Source: Dokdonella_A sp046347015
GTDB lineage: Bacteria; Pseudomonadota; Gammaproteobacteria; Xanthomonadales; Rhodanobacteraceae
DNA length: 64,000 bases
Assembly: GCA_046347015.1 (NCBI GenBank)
Contig: JAXMHA010000010.1
Span: forward strand, 1 to 64,000
Direction of reading: 5' to 3'
The position numbers and the translations under genes are program-made. Shown here in pieces: positions 36,030-44,678 of this stretch. The notes under the pieces were generated by a model that was not told the origin of the DNA, did not search any database, and saw only the letters and a list, made by a program, of their open reading frames with translations. Within the stretch, counting starts at the first letter, position 1, and the number at the start of each line of letters is the position of its first letter.

Positions 36030-36464
36030 TCACCACTCGCCGCTGTTGGGCATCGACGCCCACGGTTCGGCGGGCGGCAGCGGGTCCCCCTTCTGCAGCA
36101 GTTCGATCGAGGCGAGGTCCGGCGAACGCACGAAGGCCATGTGGCCATCGCGCGGCGGGCGGTTGATCGTGACACCCAAGGCTTGCAGGTGTGCACACGT
36201 CGCGTAGATGTCGTCGACGCGGAACGCGAGGTGCCCGAAGTTGCGCGCGGAGCCGTAGTCTTCGGTCGAGCCGTCGGCCGCGGGCCAGTTGTACGTCAGC
36301 TCGATCTCGGCGTCCGGCGATTCCGGCGCGGCGAGGAACACCAGCGTGAACCGTCCCTGCGGATGCTCGCGGCGCCGTGCCTCCCGCAAGCCGAGGCCGT
36401 CGACGAAGAAGCGCAGCGTCGCATCGAGATCGCGCACGCGCAGCATGGTGTGGAGGTATTTCAT
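36030..36464 (-). CDS. Glyoxalase I-like VOC protein
   Basis: A 144-residue vicinal-oxygen-chelate protein with two beta-alpha-beta-beta-beta units. It has the glyoxalase I landmarks: HTMLRVRDLDATLRFF with the first metal His, EIELTYNW with the metal Glu, NFGHLAFRVDDIYAT with His, and SIELLQ with Glu. These would bind Ni2+ or Zn2+. Lactoylglutathione lyase, which detoxifies methylglyoxal, is the likely activity. AAGGA 6-10 bases before the ATG supports the start. The C-terminal 15 residues, Pro-rich, are slightly longer than usual. Confidence 0.88.
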   Translation of the reverse strand: MKYLHTMLRVRDLDATLRFFVDGLGLREARRREHPQGRFTLVFLAAPESPDAEIELTYNWPAADGSTEDYGSARNFGHLAFRVDDIYATCAHLQALGVTINRPPRDGHMAFVRSPDLASIELLQKGDPLPPAEPWASMPNSGEW

Positions 36465-36526
36465 CTTTATCCTTTGCGATCATCCCTGATCGCGAAGATC
36501 AATCAGCCGGCGTCCTGCCTGCACCT

Positions 36527-37354
36527 TCAAACTTCGCGGTCCAGGAACAAGTCGTACAGCAGCGGTTGCGAGGGATCGACCGCGTAGCCCGAGAATCCGT
36601 TGGTCCCGCCTTCGCGCAACACGTCCTCGTCGATGAAGAAGTTGCCGCTGCAGCCGCGGGCCGTCCGCACGAGGATCGCGTGCGCGGCGTCGGCCACGAT
36701 CTCGGGCTTGCGGCAGCGGCCGAGCGGCACGCCCGGGATCATCTTCAAAGCGTCTGTCGCGATGACCGAGCGCGGCCACAGCGCGTTGACCGCGACGCCT
36801 TGCGGGCCGAACTCGCCGGCGAGCCCGAGCGTGACGAAACTCATGCCCATCTTCGCCAGCGTGTAGCCGAGGTGTGGCGCCCACCATTTCGGGTCGAGCG
36901 ATGGCGGCGGTGCGAGGGTCAGGATATGCGGGTTCGATGACTTCAACAGGTGCGGCAGGCACGCCTGCGCGCACAGGAACGAACCGCGCGCGTTGACCTG
37001 CTGCATCAGGTCGAAGCGCTTCATCGGCGTGTCGAGCACGCCGTGCAGCCAGATCGCGCTCGCGTTGTTGACGAGGATGTCGAGGCCGCCGAATGTCGCG
37101 ACGGTCTTGCCGACGGCCGCCTTCACGTCGTCCTCGTCGCGGATGTCGCAACGGATCGCGAGGCCGTGGCCACCGGCCGCATCGACGGCAGCCGCCGCGG
37201 TGTGGATCGTGCCGGGCAGCTTCGGGTTCGGCACGTCCGACTTCGCGGCGACCGCGACGTTGGCCCCGTCGCGTGCGGCGCGCACCGCGATCGCGAGGCC
37301 GATGCCGCGCGAGGCGCCGGTGATCAGCAGGGTCTTGCCGCGCAGGTCGCTCAT
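36527..37354 (-). CDS. Short-chain dehydrogenase/reductase (HSDL2-like)
   Basis: A 275-residue classical SDR. The cofactor motif is TGASRGIG at residues about 12-19, NNASAIW is the structural motif and GYTLAKMGM holds the catalytic Tyr-xxx-Lys. PPPSLDPKWWAPH before it and FFIDEDVLREGG after it match the hydroxysteroid dehydrogenase-like protein 2 group, whose substrates are unknown but probably are fatty acyl derivatives. The ATG at 37354 follows the LON-domain gene by 7 bases, so both are likely to be co-transcribed. Confidence 0.9.
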   Translation of the reverse strand: MSDLRGKTLLITGASRGIGLAIAVRAARDGANVAVAAKSDVPNPKLPGTIHTAAAAVDAAGGHGLAIRCDIRDEDDVKAAVGKTVATFGGLDILVNNASAIWLHGVLDTPMKRFDLMQQVNARGSFLCAQACLPHLLKSSNPHILTLAPPPSLDPKWWAPHLGYTLAKMGMSFVTLGLAGEFGPQGVAVNALWPRSVIATDALKMIPGVPLGRCRKPEIVADAAHAILVRTARGCSGNFFIDEDVLREGGTNGFSGYAVDPSQPLLYDLFLDREV

Positions 37355-37361
37355 TTCCACC

Positions 37362-37952
37362 TCAGGGATTCTGGAATCGGGGCATATGGTGCTGGAGAGT
37401 CGCGAGCCGCGCGAGCGGGTCGGACAATTGCAGCAGATGCTGCTTCTCGGGCTGCGCCAGCGGCAGCGCCTCGGCAAGGCGGAAGCCGACCCAGCTCGCA
37501 TCGTCGTAACGGTCGCGCGCGGCCGTTGCCAGCACGCCATCCATCTTCTCGGCAAGGCGTTCGAGGATCGTCACCAGCAGCGCGTGTTCGGGTGGCACCG
37601 GCAGCTTCGGCTCGTCGGGCCAGAAATGCACGTCGCCGCGCACGAGGCCGTTGTCGCGCACGCGCGTCGTGCGCACCACGAAGCGCTCGCCGCCCTCGGC
37701 GCTGATGCCGAGCAGGCCGTCCGGCAGCGTGCAAAAGTCGGCGATGCGCGCCAGCGTGCCGACCGCGGCCGGCACCGCCGGTTCACCCGCCTCGCGCCCC
37801 TCGAGGATGAGGCACACGCCGAACCCGGAACCGCCGCGCGCGCAATCCCGCACGAGGTCGAGGTAGCGCCGCTCGAAGATGCGCAGCTTCAACATGCCGC
37901 CGGGGAACAGCACCGCGGACAACGGGAACAGTGGAAGGTCGGTCGGTACCAC
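37362..37952 (-). CDS. LON substrate-binding domain protein
   Basis: A 196-residue protein consisting only of the N-terminal (LON/PUA-like) domain of Lon proteases: LPLFPLSAVLFPGGMLKLRIFERRY at the start, FGVCLI, VGTLARI and LVTILERLAEKM later. It has neither ATPase nor protease domain. Such stand-alone proteins are common in Proteobacteria and of unknown role, possibly substrate selection. The start is a GTG at 37952. Confidence 0.88.
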   Translation of the reverse strand: MVPTDLPLFPLSAVLFPGGMLKLRIFERRYLDLVRDCARGGSGFGVCLILEGREAGEPAVPAAVGTLARIADFCTLPDGLLGISAEGGERFVVRTTRVRDNGLVRGDVHFWPDEPKLPVPPEHALLVTILERLAEKMDGVLATAARDRYDDASWVGFRLAEALPLAQPEKQHLLQLSDPLARLATLQHHMPRFQNP

Positions 37953-38091
37953 GCGGTCAGTCTATGGGTTCGTCCCGGCGAGTGCAGCAATGCCGCTCTG
38001 CGGCAGGTCCCGGAACACGCGGTTCCCGGCAAGGGAAGCCGATGAAGCACCCGGGCGCCAACGGCGGGATGCGGGACCCGGCGCCGTGCGC

Positions 38092-38119
38092 TTGCGCGCT
38101 TTCGGTGGCGGAATACACT
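38092..38119 (+). promoter_or_regulatory. Promoter of the first delta-60 gene
   Basis: TTGCGC (38092-38097) and TACACT (38114-38119) are 16 bases apart, 29 bases before the GTG start. The second delta-60 gene has TTGCAT/TACACT at the same spacing, so the promoters were duplicated with the genes. Upstream of it, 37953-38091 has no other feature. Confidence 0.5.
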
Positions 38120-38148
38120 GGCTGCACCCCGGCAGGGGGAGGGGTGCC

Positions 38149-40641
38149 GTGCGAACCTTGGCTGGACTCTCGCGATCCCGCGCATTCCGCTGGATTGCCG
38201 GTTGCTCGCTGCTGGCGCTGGTGGCGTCGCCGTTCCCGGCGTCGGCGCAAAACGTCAACGACGGCTTCGACCCGAATGCCGATGGCCGCATCTGGGCCAT
38301 TGCCGTGCAAGCGGACGGCAAGGCCGTCGTGGGCGGAGAGTTCACGACGATCGGCGGACAACCTCGTCACCACATCGCGCGCTTGAACGCCGACGGCAGT
38401 CCCGACGCCGCCTTCAGCGCCACCTCGGTGAATGACGACGTCAACGCGATCGCCGTGCAGGCCGATGGGCGCATCGTCATCGCGGGTGGCTTCACCGCGG
38501 TCGGCACCTACCCGCGCAACCATGTCGCCCGCCTGAACGCCGACGGCAGCGTCGACCCGACGTTCGATCCGGATGCGAGCGGGGTCGTTCTGGCCATCGT
38601 GCGGCAACCGGATGGCAAGTTGGTGCTCGCCGGTTACTTCACCAGTGTCGGTGGCGAGGTCCGCAACCGCATCGCGCGACTGAACTCCGACGGCAGCGTC
38701 GATCCCGGGTTCGACCCGGACGCGAACGGCCCCATCCTCGACGTGCTGTTGCGGCCGAATGGCAGCCTCGTCATCGGCGGCAGCTTCACGACCGTCGGCG
38801 GGCAACTGCGCCAGCACATCGCGCAGGTCGGCGCCAACGGCGATGTCGATTCGTCCTTCGACCCGGGCGCGGACGGCATCGTCTACGCCCTGGCGCTGCA
38901 ACCGGATGGCAAGGTCGTCGCCGGCGGGAGCTTCGCGAACATCGACGGACAGGCACACGCCCACATCGCACGGCTCGATACCAGCGGCAACCTCGACCCG
39001 GATTTCGCGACCGAGGCCGACAACACGGTACAGGCGCTTGCGATGCAGCCGGATGGCCACCTGGTCGCGGGAGGAAGCTTCTTCTCGATCGGCGGCATGA
39101 GCCGGACCTTCATCGCGCGGCTGGCCCCGGACGGCAGCGTCGATGCGGGATTCGCACCGGGTGCCGGCGCGTACGTCTCGGCGCTGGCTGTGCAACCCGA
39201 CGGCGGCATCTTGGTAGGGGGAGCCTTCACGACGCTCGGGGGCAGCAGCCGCAACCACATCGGCCGGCTGGACGCCAGCGGGAGCGTCGACGACACGGTG
39301 CTGGTCGGCACGAGCACTCCCGTGATGGCCATCGCCCCGCAATCCGACGGCAAGGTCCTGGTCGTCGGCGGCTTCGCGTCGATCGGCGGGGAGAACATCT
39401 ACGCCATCGCCCGGCTGAACGGCGACGGCAGCGTCGACTCGACATTCGCACCGGATCCGAACGACGACACCTACGTCGTGGCGGTGCAACCGGATGGCAG
39501 GATTCTCGTCGGCGGCCTGTTGACCTACATCGGCGGGCAGGGCTGCGTGGGCGTTGCACGTCTCGACCCCGGCGGCAGCGTCGACGCGACGTTCGTGCCA
39601 CCGTCCAACGCCTGGATCGTCTCCGCGCTGGCGCTGCAGCCCGATGGCAAGGTGCTGGTCGGCGGCGCCATCACTTCGCTCGATGGGCAAAGCGAAATCA
39701 ACGTCGAGCGCCTGAATGCGGACGGCAGTTTCGACGAGACCTTCGATGCCGACGTCGATTCGACCGTGTTCGCCATCGCCCTGCAGCCCGACGGCAAGGT
39801 GCTGATCGGTGGATTCTTCGCTTTGGTCGATGGCCAGGACCGCAGCCATCTGGCGCGACTCAATACCGACGGCAGCCTCGATTCGACGTTCGATGCGGCC
39901 ATGGGCGACGACGTGTTCGCACTGGCCTTGCAGCCCGACGGCAAGATCCTGGTGGCCGGCAGGTTCACGACGATCGGCGGCCAGGAACGCGACCACCTCG
40001 CGCGACTGAACGCGGATGGCAGCGTGGACGCCGGATTTCGCGCCGACACGGACGACGGCGTCCAGACGTTGGCGCTGCAGGTCGACGGGAAGATCCTGAT
40101 CGGCGGTGATTTTTCGACAGTGGCCGGGCAAGGGCGCAATCACGTTGCCCGCCTGAACGCCGATGGCACCCTGGATTCCTCATTTGCGCCGAGCGTGGAC
40201 AACTCCGTTTTTGCCTTGGCGCCATTGCCTGACGGCAAGGTAATGCTCGGCGGAAACTTCGCTTCGATCGATGGGCAGACGCGCCGGAACCTGGCCCGCG
40301 TCAGTGCCACGAACGCGGCCATCCAGTCGCTCGCCATTGTCGGGTACGACAGCGGCGGAAGCGAGGTCACCTGGAGCCGATCGGGAGCCGGGCCGGAGGC
40401 CCTGGCGGCGCCGCTGCTGGAATTCTCCTGGGACGGCGTGGCCTTCAATCCGATCGGAAACATGCAGCGTGTTGCCGGTGGTTGGCGCTACATGGGATTC
40501 GATCCGCCGATCGGGCAGACCTTCTTCCTGCGCGCCGGGGCGCCGACCTCGTCGGGCAGCACGGGTGCGGGCCAGATTACGAGCACACTGGAAACCTGGC
40601 TCCGCAACGATGACGGCATCTTCGCCGACGGGTTCGACTGA
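38149..40641 (+). CDS. Exported delta-60 repeat protein 1
   Basis: An 830-residue exported protein with a signal peptide (AGCSLLALVASPFPASA). It has fourteen repeats of about 50 residues with the consensus ALQPDGKxLVGGxFTxxGG then IARLNADGSxDxxF, the TIGR02608 delta-60 type; the last is degenerate. A C-terminal beta domain of about 110 residues follows (VTWSRSGAGPE, LEFSWDGVAF), ending DGIFADGFD. The repeats probably form beta-propeller blades. The GTG start, preceded by an AGGGGG ribosome site, was chosen because the paralogue has the same arrangement. It probably is secreted or surface-attached; no enzyme motif is present. Confidence 0.85.
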   Translation: MRTLAGLSRSRAFRWIAGCSLLALVASPFPASAQNVNDGFDPNADGRIWAIAVQADGKAVVGGEFTTIGGQPRHHIARLNADGSPDAAFSATSVNDDVNAIAVQADGRIVIAGGFTAVGTYPRNHVARLNADGSVDPTFDPDASGVVLAIVRQPDGKLVLAGYFTSVGGEVRNRIARLNSDGSVDPGFDPDANGPILDVLLRPNGSLVIGGSFTTVGGQLRQHIAQVGANGDVDSSFDPGADGIVYALALQPDGKVVAGGSFANIDGQAHAHIARLDTSGNLDPDFATEADNTVQALAMQPDGHLVAGGSFFSIGGMSRTFIARLAPDGSVDAGFAPGAGAYVSALAVQPDGGILVGGAFTTLGGSSRNHIGRLDASGSVDDTVLVGTSTPVMAIAPQSDGKVLVVGGFASIGGENIYAIARLNGDGSVDSTFAPDPNDDTYVVAVQPDGRILVGGLLTYIGGQGCVGVARLDPGGSVDATFVPPSNAWIVSALALQPDGKVLVGGAITSLDGQSEINVERLNADGSFDETFDADVDSTVFAIALQPDGKVLIGGFFALVDGQDRSHLARLNTDGSLDSTFDAAMGDDVFALALQPDGKILVAGRFTTIGGQERDHLARLNADGSVDAGFRADTDDGVQTLALQVDGKILIGGDFSTVAGQGRNHVARLNADGTLDSSFAPSVDNSVFALAPLPDGKVMLGGNFASIDGQTRRNLARVSATNAAIQSLAIVGYDSGGSEVTWSRSGAGPEALAAPLLEFSWDGVAFNPIGNMQRVAGGWRYMGFDPPIGQTFFLRAGAPTSSGSTGAGQITSTLETWLRNDDGIFADGFD

Positions 40642-40660
40642 CCAAGCCCGGCCCCTGCGC

Positions 40661-40688
40661 TTGCATGCCACCACCGGCTGACTACACT
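40661..40688 (+). promoter_or_regulatory. Promoter of the second delta-60 gene
   Basis: TTGCAT (40661-40666) and TACACT (40683-40688) are 16 bases apart and 29 bases before the GTG at 40718. The layout is identical to the promoter at 38092-38119. Confidence 0.5.
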
Positions 40689-40717
40689 GGATTCACGGCG
40701 ATCAGGGGTGGGGGGCC

Positions 40718-43204
40718 GTGAGAATCCTCGATTTTGCCTGTCGAACCGGCGCATTCAGCTGGATCAGTGGTTGCGCATCGCTGGCATTGATCTCGTTGGC
40801 GGGATCTGCGCTGGCACGCAGCGCCAGTGACGGTTTTGCCCCGGATCTGGACGATCGCGTCCTCGCACTCGCAGTGCAAGCAGATGGCAAGATCATCCTG
40901 GGTGGCGAGTTCACGACGGTGTATGCGCAGTCCCGGCCGCACCTCGCCCGCCTGAACGCAGACGGTAGTGTGGACGATTCCTTCATCCCCAACGCGGTGG
41001 ACGGCAACGTCAACGCAATCGTCGTGCAGCCCGACGGCCGCATTGTCATCGCGGGAACGTTCAACACGGTCGGCCTCATCGCGCGCAACCACATCGCGCG
41101 GCTGAATTCCGACGGTAGTGTCGATCCGACTTTCGACCCGGATGCGGCCGGGTCGGTCCTCGCGATGGCGTTGCAACCGAATGGCACGATCGTGGTGGCG
41201 GGGTTGTTCACGGCCATCGGCGGAGTGCAGCACAACCGAGTTGCGCGTCTCGACACCGACGGCAGCGTTGACTCGACCTTCAATCCGGACTTTGACAACG
41301 GCGCTTACGCGTTGGCGCTGCAAGTCGACGGCAAGGTCGTCGTCGGTGGCGGTTTCTTGCACGTGGATGGCGAAGCGCATGAGCGCATCGCGCGGCTCAA
41401 CGCCGATGGTGGCGTCGATTCAACGTTCGATCCACGAGCGGACTACAACGTGTACGCGCTGGCGCTGCAGCCTGATGGCAAGATCGTTGTCGGCGGCAGT
41501 TTCGCGAACGTGGATGGCGAGCCGCATGGCCACATCGCGCGCCTTGATTCCACAGGCGCCATCGATGCGACGTTCCAGGCCAGCGCCGACAACAGCGTCC
41601 AGGCGTTGGCACTGCAACCCGACGGCAAGCTGGTCGTCGGGGGTTACTTCCAGTCGGTTGATGGCGCAAGTCGGGAGTTCCTGGCGCGTCTCAATCCTGA
41701 CGGCAGTGTCGACGCGGCCTTTGCAGCATCTGCCGACGCACTTGTCGACGCTTTGGCCGTGCAACCTGACGGTGGAATTCTGCTTGGCGGGGACTTCGTC
41801 ACGCTGGGCGGATTCGACCGCCATCGCCTCGCCCGCCTGGATGCGAACGGCGGTGTCGATGCAACGTTGGCGCTGGGCGCGAACGCTACGGTATTCCTTT
41901 TTGCCCCTCAACCCGATGGCAAGGTCCTGGTCGCCGGTGGATTCACGAGGATTGGCGGAACCGATCTCGACTACCTTGGCCGGCTGAATGGCGACGGCAC
42001 CGTCGACGCGTCGTTTGCTCCAACCTTTGATGACGTCGTTTATGCGTTGGCCGTGCAGCCAGACGGAAAAGTGTTGGTGGGCGGCCAGTTCGATCTTGTC
42101 GGCGGCCAGGCCCGTGACGGCATCGCGCGGCTGAACCCGGATGGCTCCATCGACCCGACCTTCGCCCCACCGTCGAATATCAACCAGGTCTACGCAATGG
42201 CGCTGCAGCCGGACGGAAAGGTCCTGATTGGCGGTGGGCAAGGCGAAGTCAATATCGAGCGACTGAATGCCGACGGCAGCATCGACGGGGCGTTCGACGT
42301 CAGTACCGATTGGGGGGGGATCTACGGCTTGGCGCTGCAACCTGACGGCAAGGTGTTGATGGCAGGTGCCTTCACGACCGTCGATGGACAGACCCGCAAC
42401 AACGTCGCGCGCGTGAATGCCGACGGCAGCCTCGACACGGCGTTCGATCCTGACACGGATGACGACGTGTACGGGCTGACTCTGCAACCGGACGGCAACA
42501 TTCTCGTGACTGGCCGGTTCACGATGATCGGCGGACAGGCCTTGAGCAACATCGCGCGCCTGAACGCCGATGGCAGCGTGGATACGTCGTTCCAGGTCGA
42601 TACGGATGGCGATGTGGAGACGCTAGCCCTGCAACAGGACGGCAAGATCCTGATCGGCGGTGATTTCACGACCGTGGCCGGGCAAGGCCGCAACTTCCTG
42701 GCGCGGCTGAACTCCGACGGCACCCTGGATTCCACTTTTGCTCCGGGCGTCGCGGGTCTCAACTGCGGGGTCTATGCCGTGGAGCCACTATCCAATGGCA
42801 AGATCATGGTCGGCGGAACCTTCTCGTCGGTCGACGCGCGAAACCGCAACAATCTGGCACGTCTCGGCGCCACGACACCTGCAACGCAGTCCCTTGGCAT
42901 CGTCGGCAATGGCGATGGTGGAAGTATCGTGACATGGGCTCGTTCGGGAACCGGTCCCGAGCTAGCGTTGCCGCCGGTGATCATGTTCTCGCCAGACGGT
43001 ATCACCTATTCGCCGGTCGGCACGATGAACCGCATTGGCGGCGGTTGGGCCTTCGCGGGATTCGAACCGCCGATCGGAGAGAGCTTCTATCTTCGGGCAG
43101 AGGCGCCTACCGCCTCGGGAGGATCGGCGACGGGCCGGATCGAAAGCACGCTGCAAGCGTACCTCGGCACGGACGACGGCATCTTCGCCGACGGGTTCGA
43201 CTGA
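40718..43204 (+). CDS. Exported delta-60 repeat protein 2
   Basis: An 828-residue paralogue of the preceding protein: signal peptide (SGCASLALISLAGSALA), fourteen delta-60 repeats, the same C-terminal domain (VTWARSGTGPE, FSPDGITYSPVG) and the same end, DGIFADGFD. The tenth repeat is shortened by about six residues (GGGQGEVNIERLN); otherwise the repeats correspond one to one, so the pair arose by duplication of a complete gene. Third codon positions are slightly less GC-rich than in copy 1. The role is unknown; a surface adhesin or scaffold is possible. Confidence 0.85.
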   Translation: MRILDFACRTGAFSWISGCASLALISLAGSALARSASDGFAPDLDDRVLALAVQADGKIILGGEFTTVYAQSRPHLARLNADGSVDDSFIPNAVDGNVNAIVVQPDGRIVIAGTFNTVGLIARNHIARLNSDGSVDPTFDPDAAGSVLAMALQPNGTIVVAGLFTAIGGVQHNRVARLDTDGSVDSTFNPDFDNGAYALALQVDGKVVVGGGFLHVDGEAHERIARLNADGGVDSTFDPRADYNVYALALQPDGKIVVGGSFANVDGEPHGHIARLDSTGAIDATFQASADNSVQALALQPDGKLVVGGYFQSVDGASREFLARLNPDGSVDAAFAASADALVDALAVQPDGGILLGGDFVTLGGFDRHRLARLDANGGVDATLALGANATVFLFAPQPDGKVLVAGGFTRIGGTDLDYLGRLNGDGTVDASFAPTFDDVVYALAVQPDGKVLVGGQFDLVGGQARDGIARLNPDGSIDPTFAPPSNINQVYAMALQPDGKVLIGGGQGEVNIERLNADGSIDGAFDVSTDWGGIYGLALQPDGKVLMAGAFTTVDGQTRNNVARVNADGSLDTAFDPDTDDDVYGLTLQPDGNILVTGRFTMIGGQALSNIARLNADGSVDTSFQVDTDGDVETLALQQDGKILIGGDFTTVAGQGRNFLARLNSDGTLDSTFAPGVAGLNCGVYAVEPLSNGKIMVGGTFSSVDARNRNNLARLGATTPATQSLGIVGNGDGGSIVTWARSGTGPELALPPVIMFSPDGITYSPVGTMNRIGGGWAFAGFEPPIGESFYLRAEAPTASGGSATGRIESTLQAYLGTDDGIFADGFD

Positions 43205-43219
43205 ACGGGGAGATGCGGT

Positions 43220-44653
43220 TCAGGGTTGTTCGAGGAACCGCCGCGGTGCATTCTCGAACCCGCCGTTGGACATGAACACGACGTGGTCGCCGGGGCGCGC
43301 TTCGCGGCGCAGCCATTCGAGCAACGCATCGACGGTCGGTGCGGCGTGGCCACGGCCGCCGAGCGCGTCGACGACGCGCGCCGCGTCCCAGCGCAGCTCC
43401 GGGCGTTGCAGGATCACGACGAAATCGGCATCGGCCAGCGATGGCGCGAGCGCAGCGGCATGCGCGCCCATCCGCATCGAGTTCGAACGCGGTTCGATGC
43501 CGACCAGGATGCGCGCCTGGCCGACTTTCGCGCGCAAGCCGGCCAGGGTCGTCGCGATCGCGGTCGGGTGGTGCGCGAAGTCGTCGTAGACGCGCACGCC
43601 GTGGCGTTCGCCCACCAACTCCATTCGCCGCGCGACGTTGCGGAATTCGACCAACGCCGGCAACGCCGCCGCGGCATCGACGCCGGCCGCCTGTGCCGCC
43701 GCGAGCGCAGCCAGCGCGTTCATCACGTTGTGCCGTCCGGTGAGGTTCCAGCGCGCCTCGCCGACCTCACGATCCCGATGCGAGACGACGAACGCCGAGC
43801 CATCGGCGGCGAGCAGCCGTGCGCGCCAGTCGCCGGCATCGATGCCGAAGGTGTCGACCGCTGTCCAGCACCCCATTGCCAGCACTTCGGCGAGCCGCGC
43901 GTCCTCGGCGTTGACGACCAGCCGGCCGTTGCCGGGCACGGTGCGGATGAGGTGATGGAACTGAAGCTGGATCGCCGCGACGTCCGGGAAGATGTCGGCG
44001 TGGTCGTACTCGAGGTTGTTGAGGATCGCGATGTCAGGGTGGTAGTGGACGAACTTGGAACGCTTGTCGAAGAACGCGGTGTCGTACTCGTCCGCTTCGA
44101 TCACGAACGGGGAAATGGTGTGGGAAATGGTGTCAGGGACATTTTTCGATTCACCCTTCGAGCCGCGCGCATTGCCGTCGGAAAAATGTCCCTGACACCA
44201 TTTCCCCAGCCGCGCCGAGACGCCGAAATTGGCCGGCACGCCGCCGACGAGGAATCCCGGCGCACGGCCCTGCGATTCGAGCAGCCACGCCAGCAGCGAC
44301 GTCGTCGTCGTCTTGCCATGCGTTCCCGCGACGGCGAGTACGCGCCGTCCGCGCAGCACGTTGTCGCCAAGCCACTGCGGTCCGGACACGTACGGCAGGT
44401 GAGCGTCGAGCAGGTATTCGACCGCCGGGTTGCCGCGCGACAGCGCGTTGCCGACGACGACGAGATCGGGATGCGGCTGCAGGTGTTCCGCCCGGTAACC
44501 CGATTGCAGCGCAATGCCGAGTGCTTCGAGCTGCGTCGACATCGGCGGGTAGACGTTGGCGTCCGAGCCCTCGACGGTGTGGCCGAGCTCGCGCGCGAGC
44601 GCCGCGACGCCGCCCATGAACGTGCCGCAGATGCCGAGGATGTGCAGCCTCAT
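43220..44653 (-). CDS. mpl: UDP-MurNAc:L-Ala-gamma-D-Glu-mDAP ligase, with internal insertion
   Basis: A 477-residue Mur ligase that re-attaches recycled tripeptide to UDP-MurNAc. The N-terminal domain starts MRLHILGICGTFMGG; the P-loop is AGTHGKTTTTSL, VIEADEYDTAFFDKRSKF carries the Mg2+ and carbamate region, and the C-terminal domain follows HHPTAI. Between VSARLG and PFVIEADEYD, where relatives have only a few residues, there are about 30 extra residues (roughly 149-179) rich in Gly, Ser and Lys. They are encoded by a palindromic DNA element (44122-44206) plus a 12-base tandem duplication. The frame is kept, so the enzyme may still be active with a surface loop. The ATG is at 44653. Confidence 0.93.
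   Translation of the reverse strand: MRLHILGICGTFMGGVAALARELGHTVEGSDANVYPPMSTQLEALGIALQSGYRAEHLQPHPDLVVVGNALSRGNPAVEYLLDAHLPYVSGPQWLGDNVLRGRRVLAVAGTHGKTTTTSLLAWLLESQGRAPGFLVGGVPANFGVSARLGKWCQGHFSDGNARGSKGESKNVPDTISHTISPFVIEADEYDTAFFDKRSKFVHYHPDIAILNNLEYDHADIFPDVAAIQLQFHHLIRTVPGNGRLVVNAEDARLAEVLAMGCWTAVDTFGIDAGDWRARLLAADGSAFVVSHRDREVGEARWNLTGRHNVMNALAALAAAQAAGVDAAAALPALVEFRNVARRMELVGERHGVRVYDDFAHHPTAIATTLAGLRAKVGQARILVGIEPRSNSMRMGAHAAALAPSLADADFVVILQRPELRWDAARVVDALGGRGHAAPTVDALLEWLRREARPGDHVVFMSNGGFENAPRRFLEQP
44110..44206. repeat. REP-like palindrome inside mpl
   Basis: A 26-base perfect inverted repeat: the left arm is 44122-44147 and the right arm is 44181-44206, with a 33-base spacer. The arms contain GGTGTCAGGGACATTTTTC and its complement. 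Directly before the left arm, GGGAAATGGTGT is repeated in tandem (44110-44121 and 44122-44133), coding TISHTIS. The element lies in frame within mpl. It resembles mobile palindromes of the REP/MITE type. Confidence 0.8.
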
Positions 44654-44678
44654 GCCGGGCTGCGCCGCTGCGCGACGC

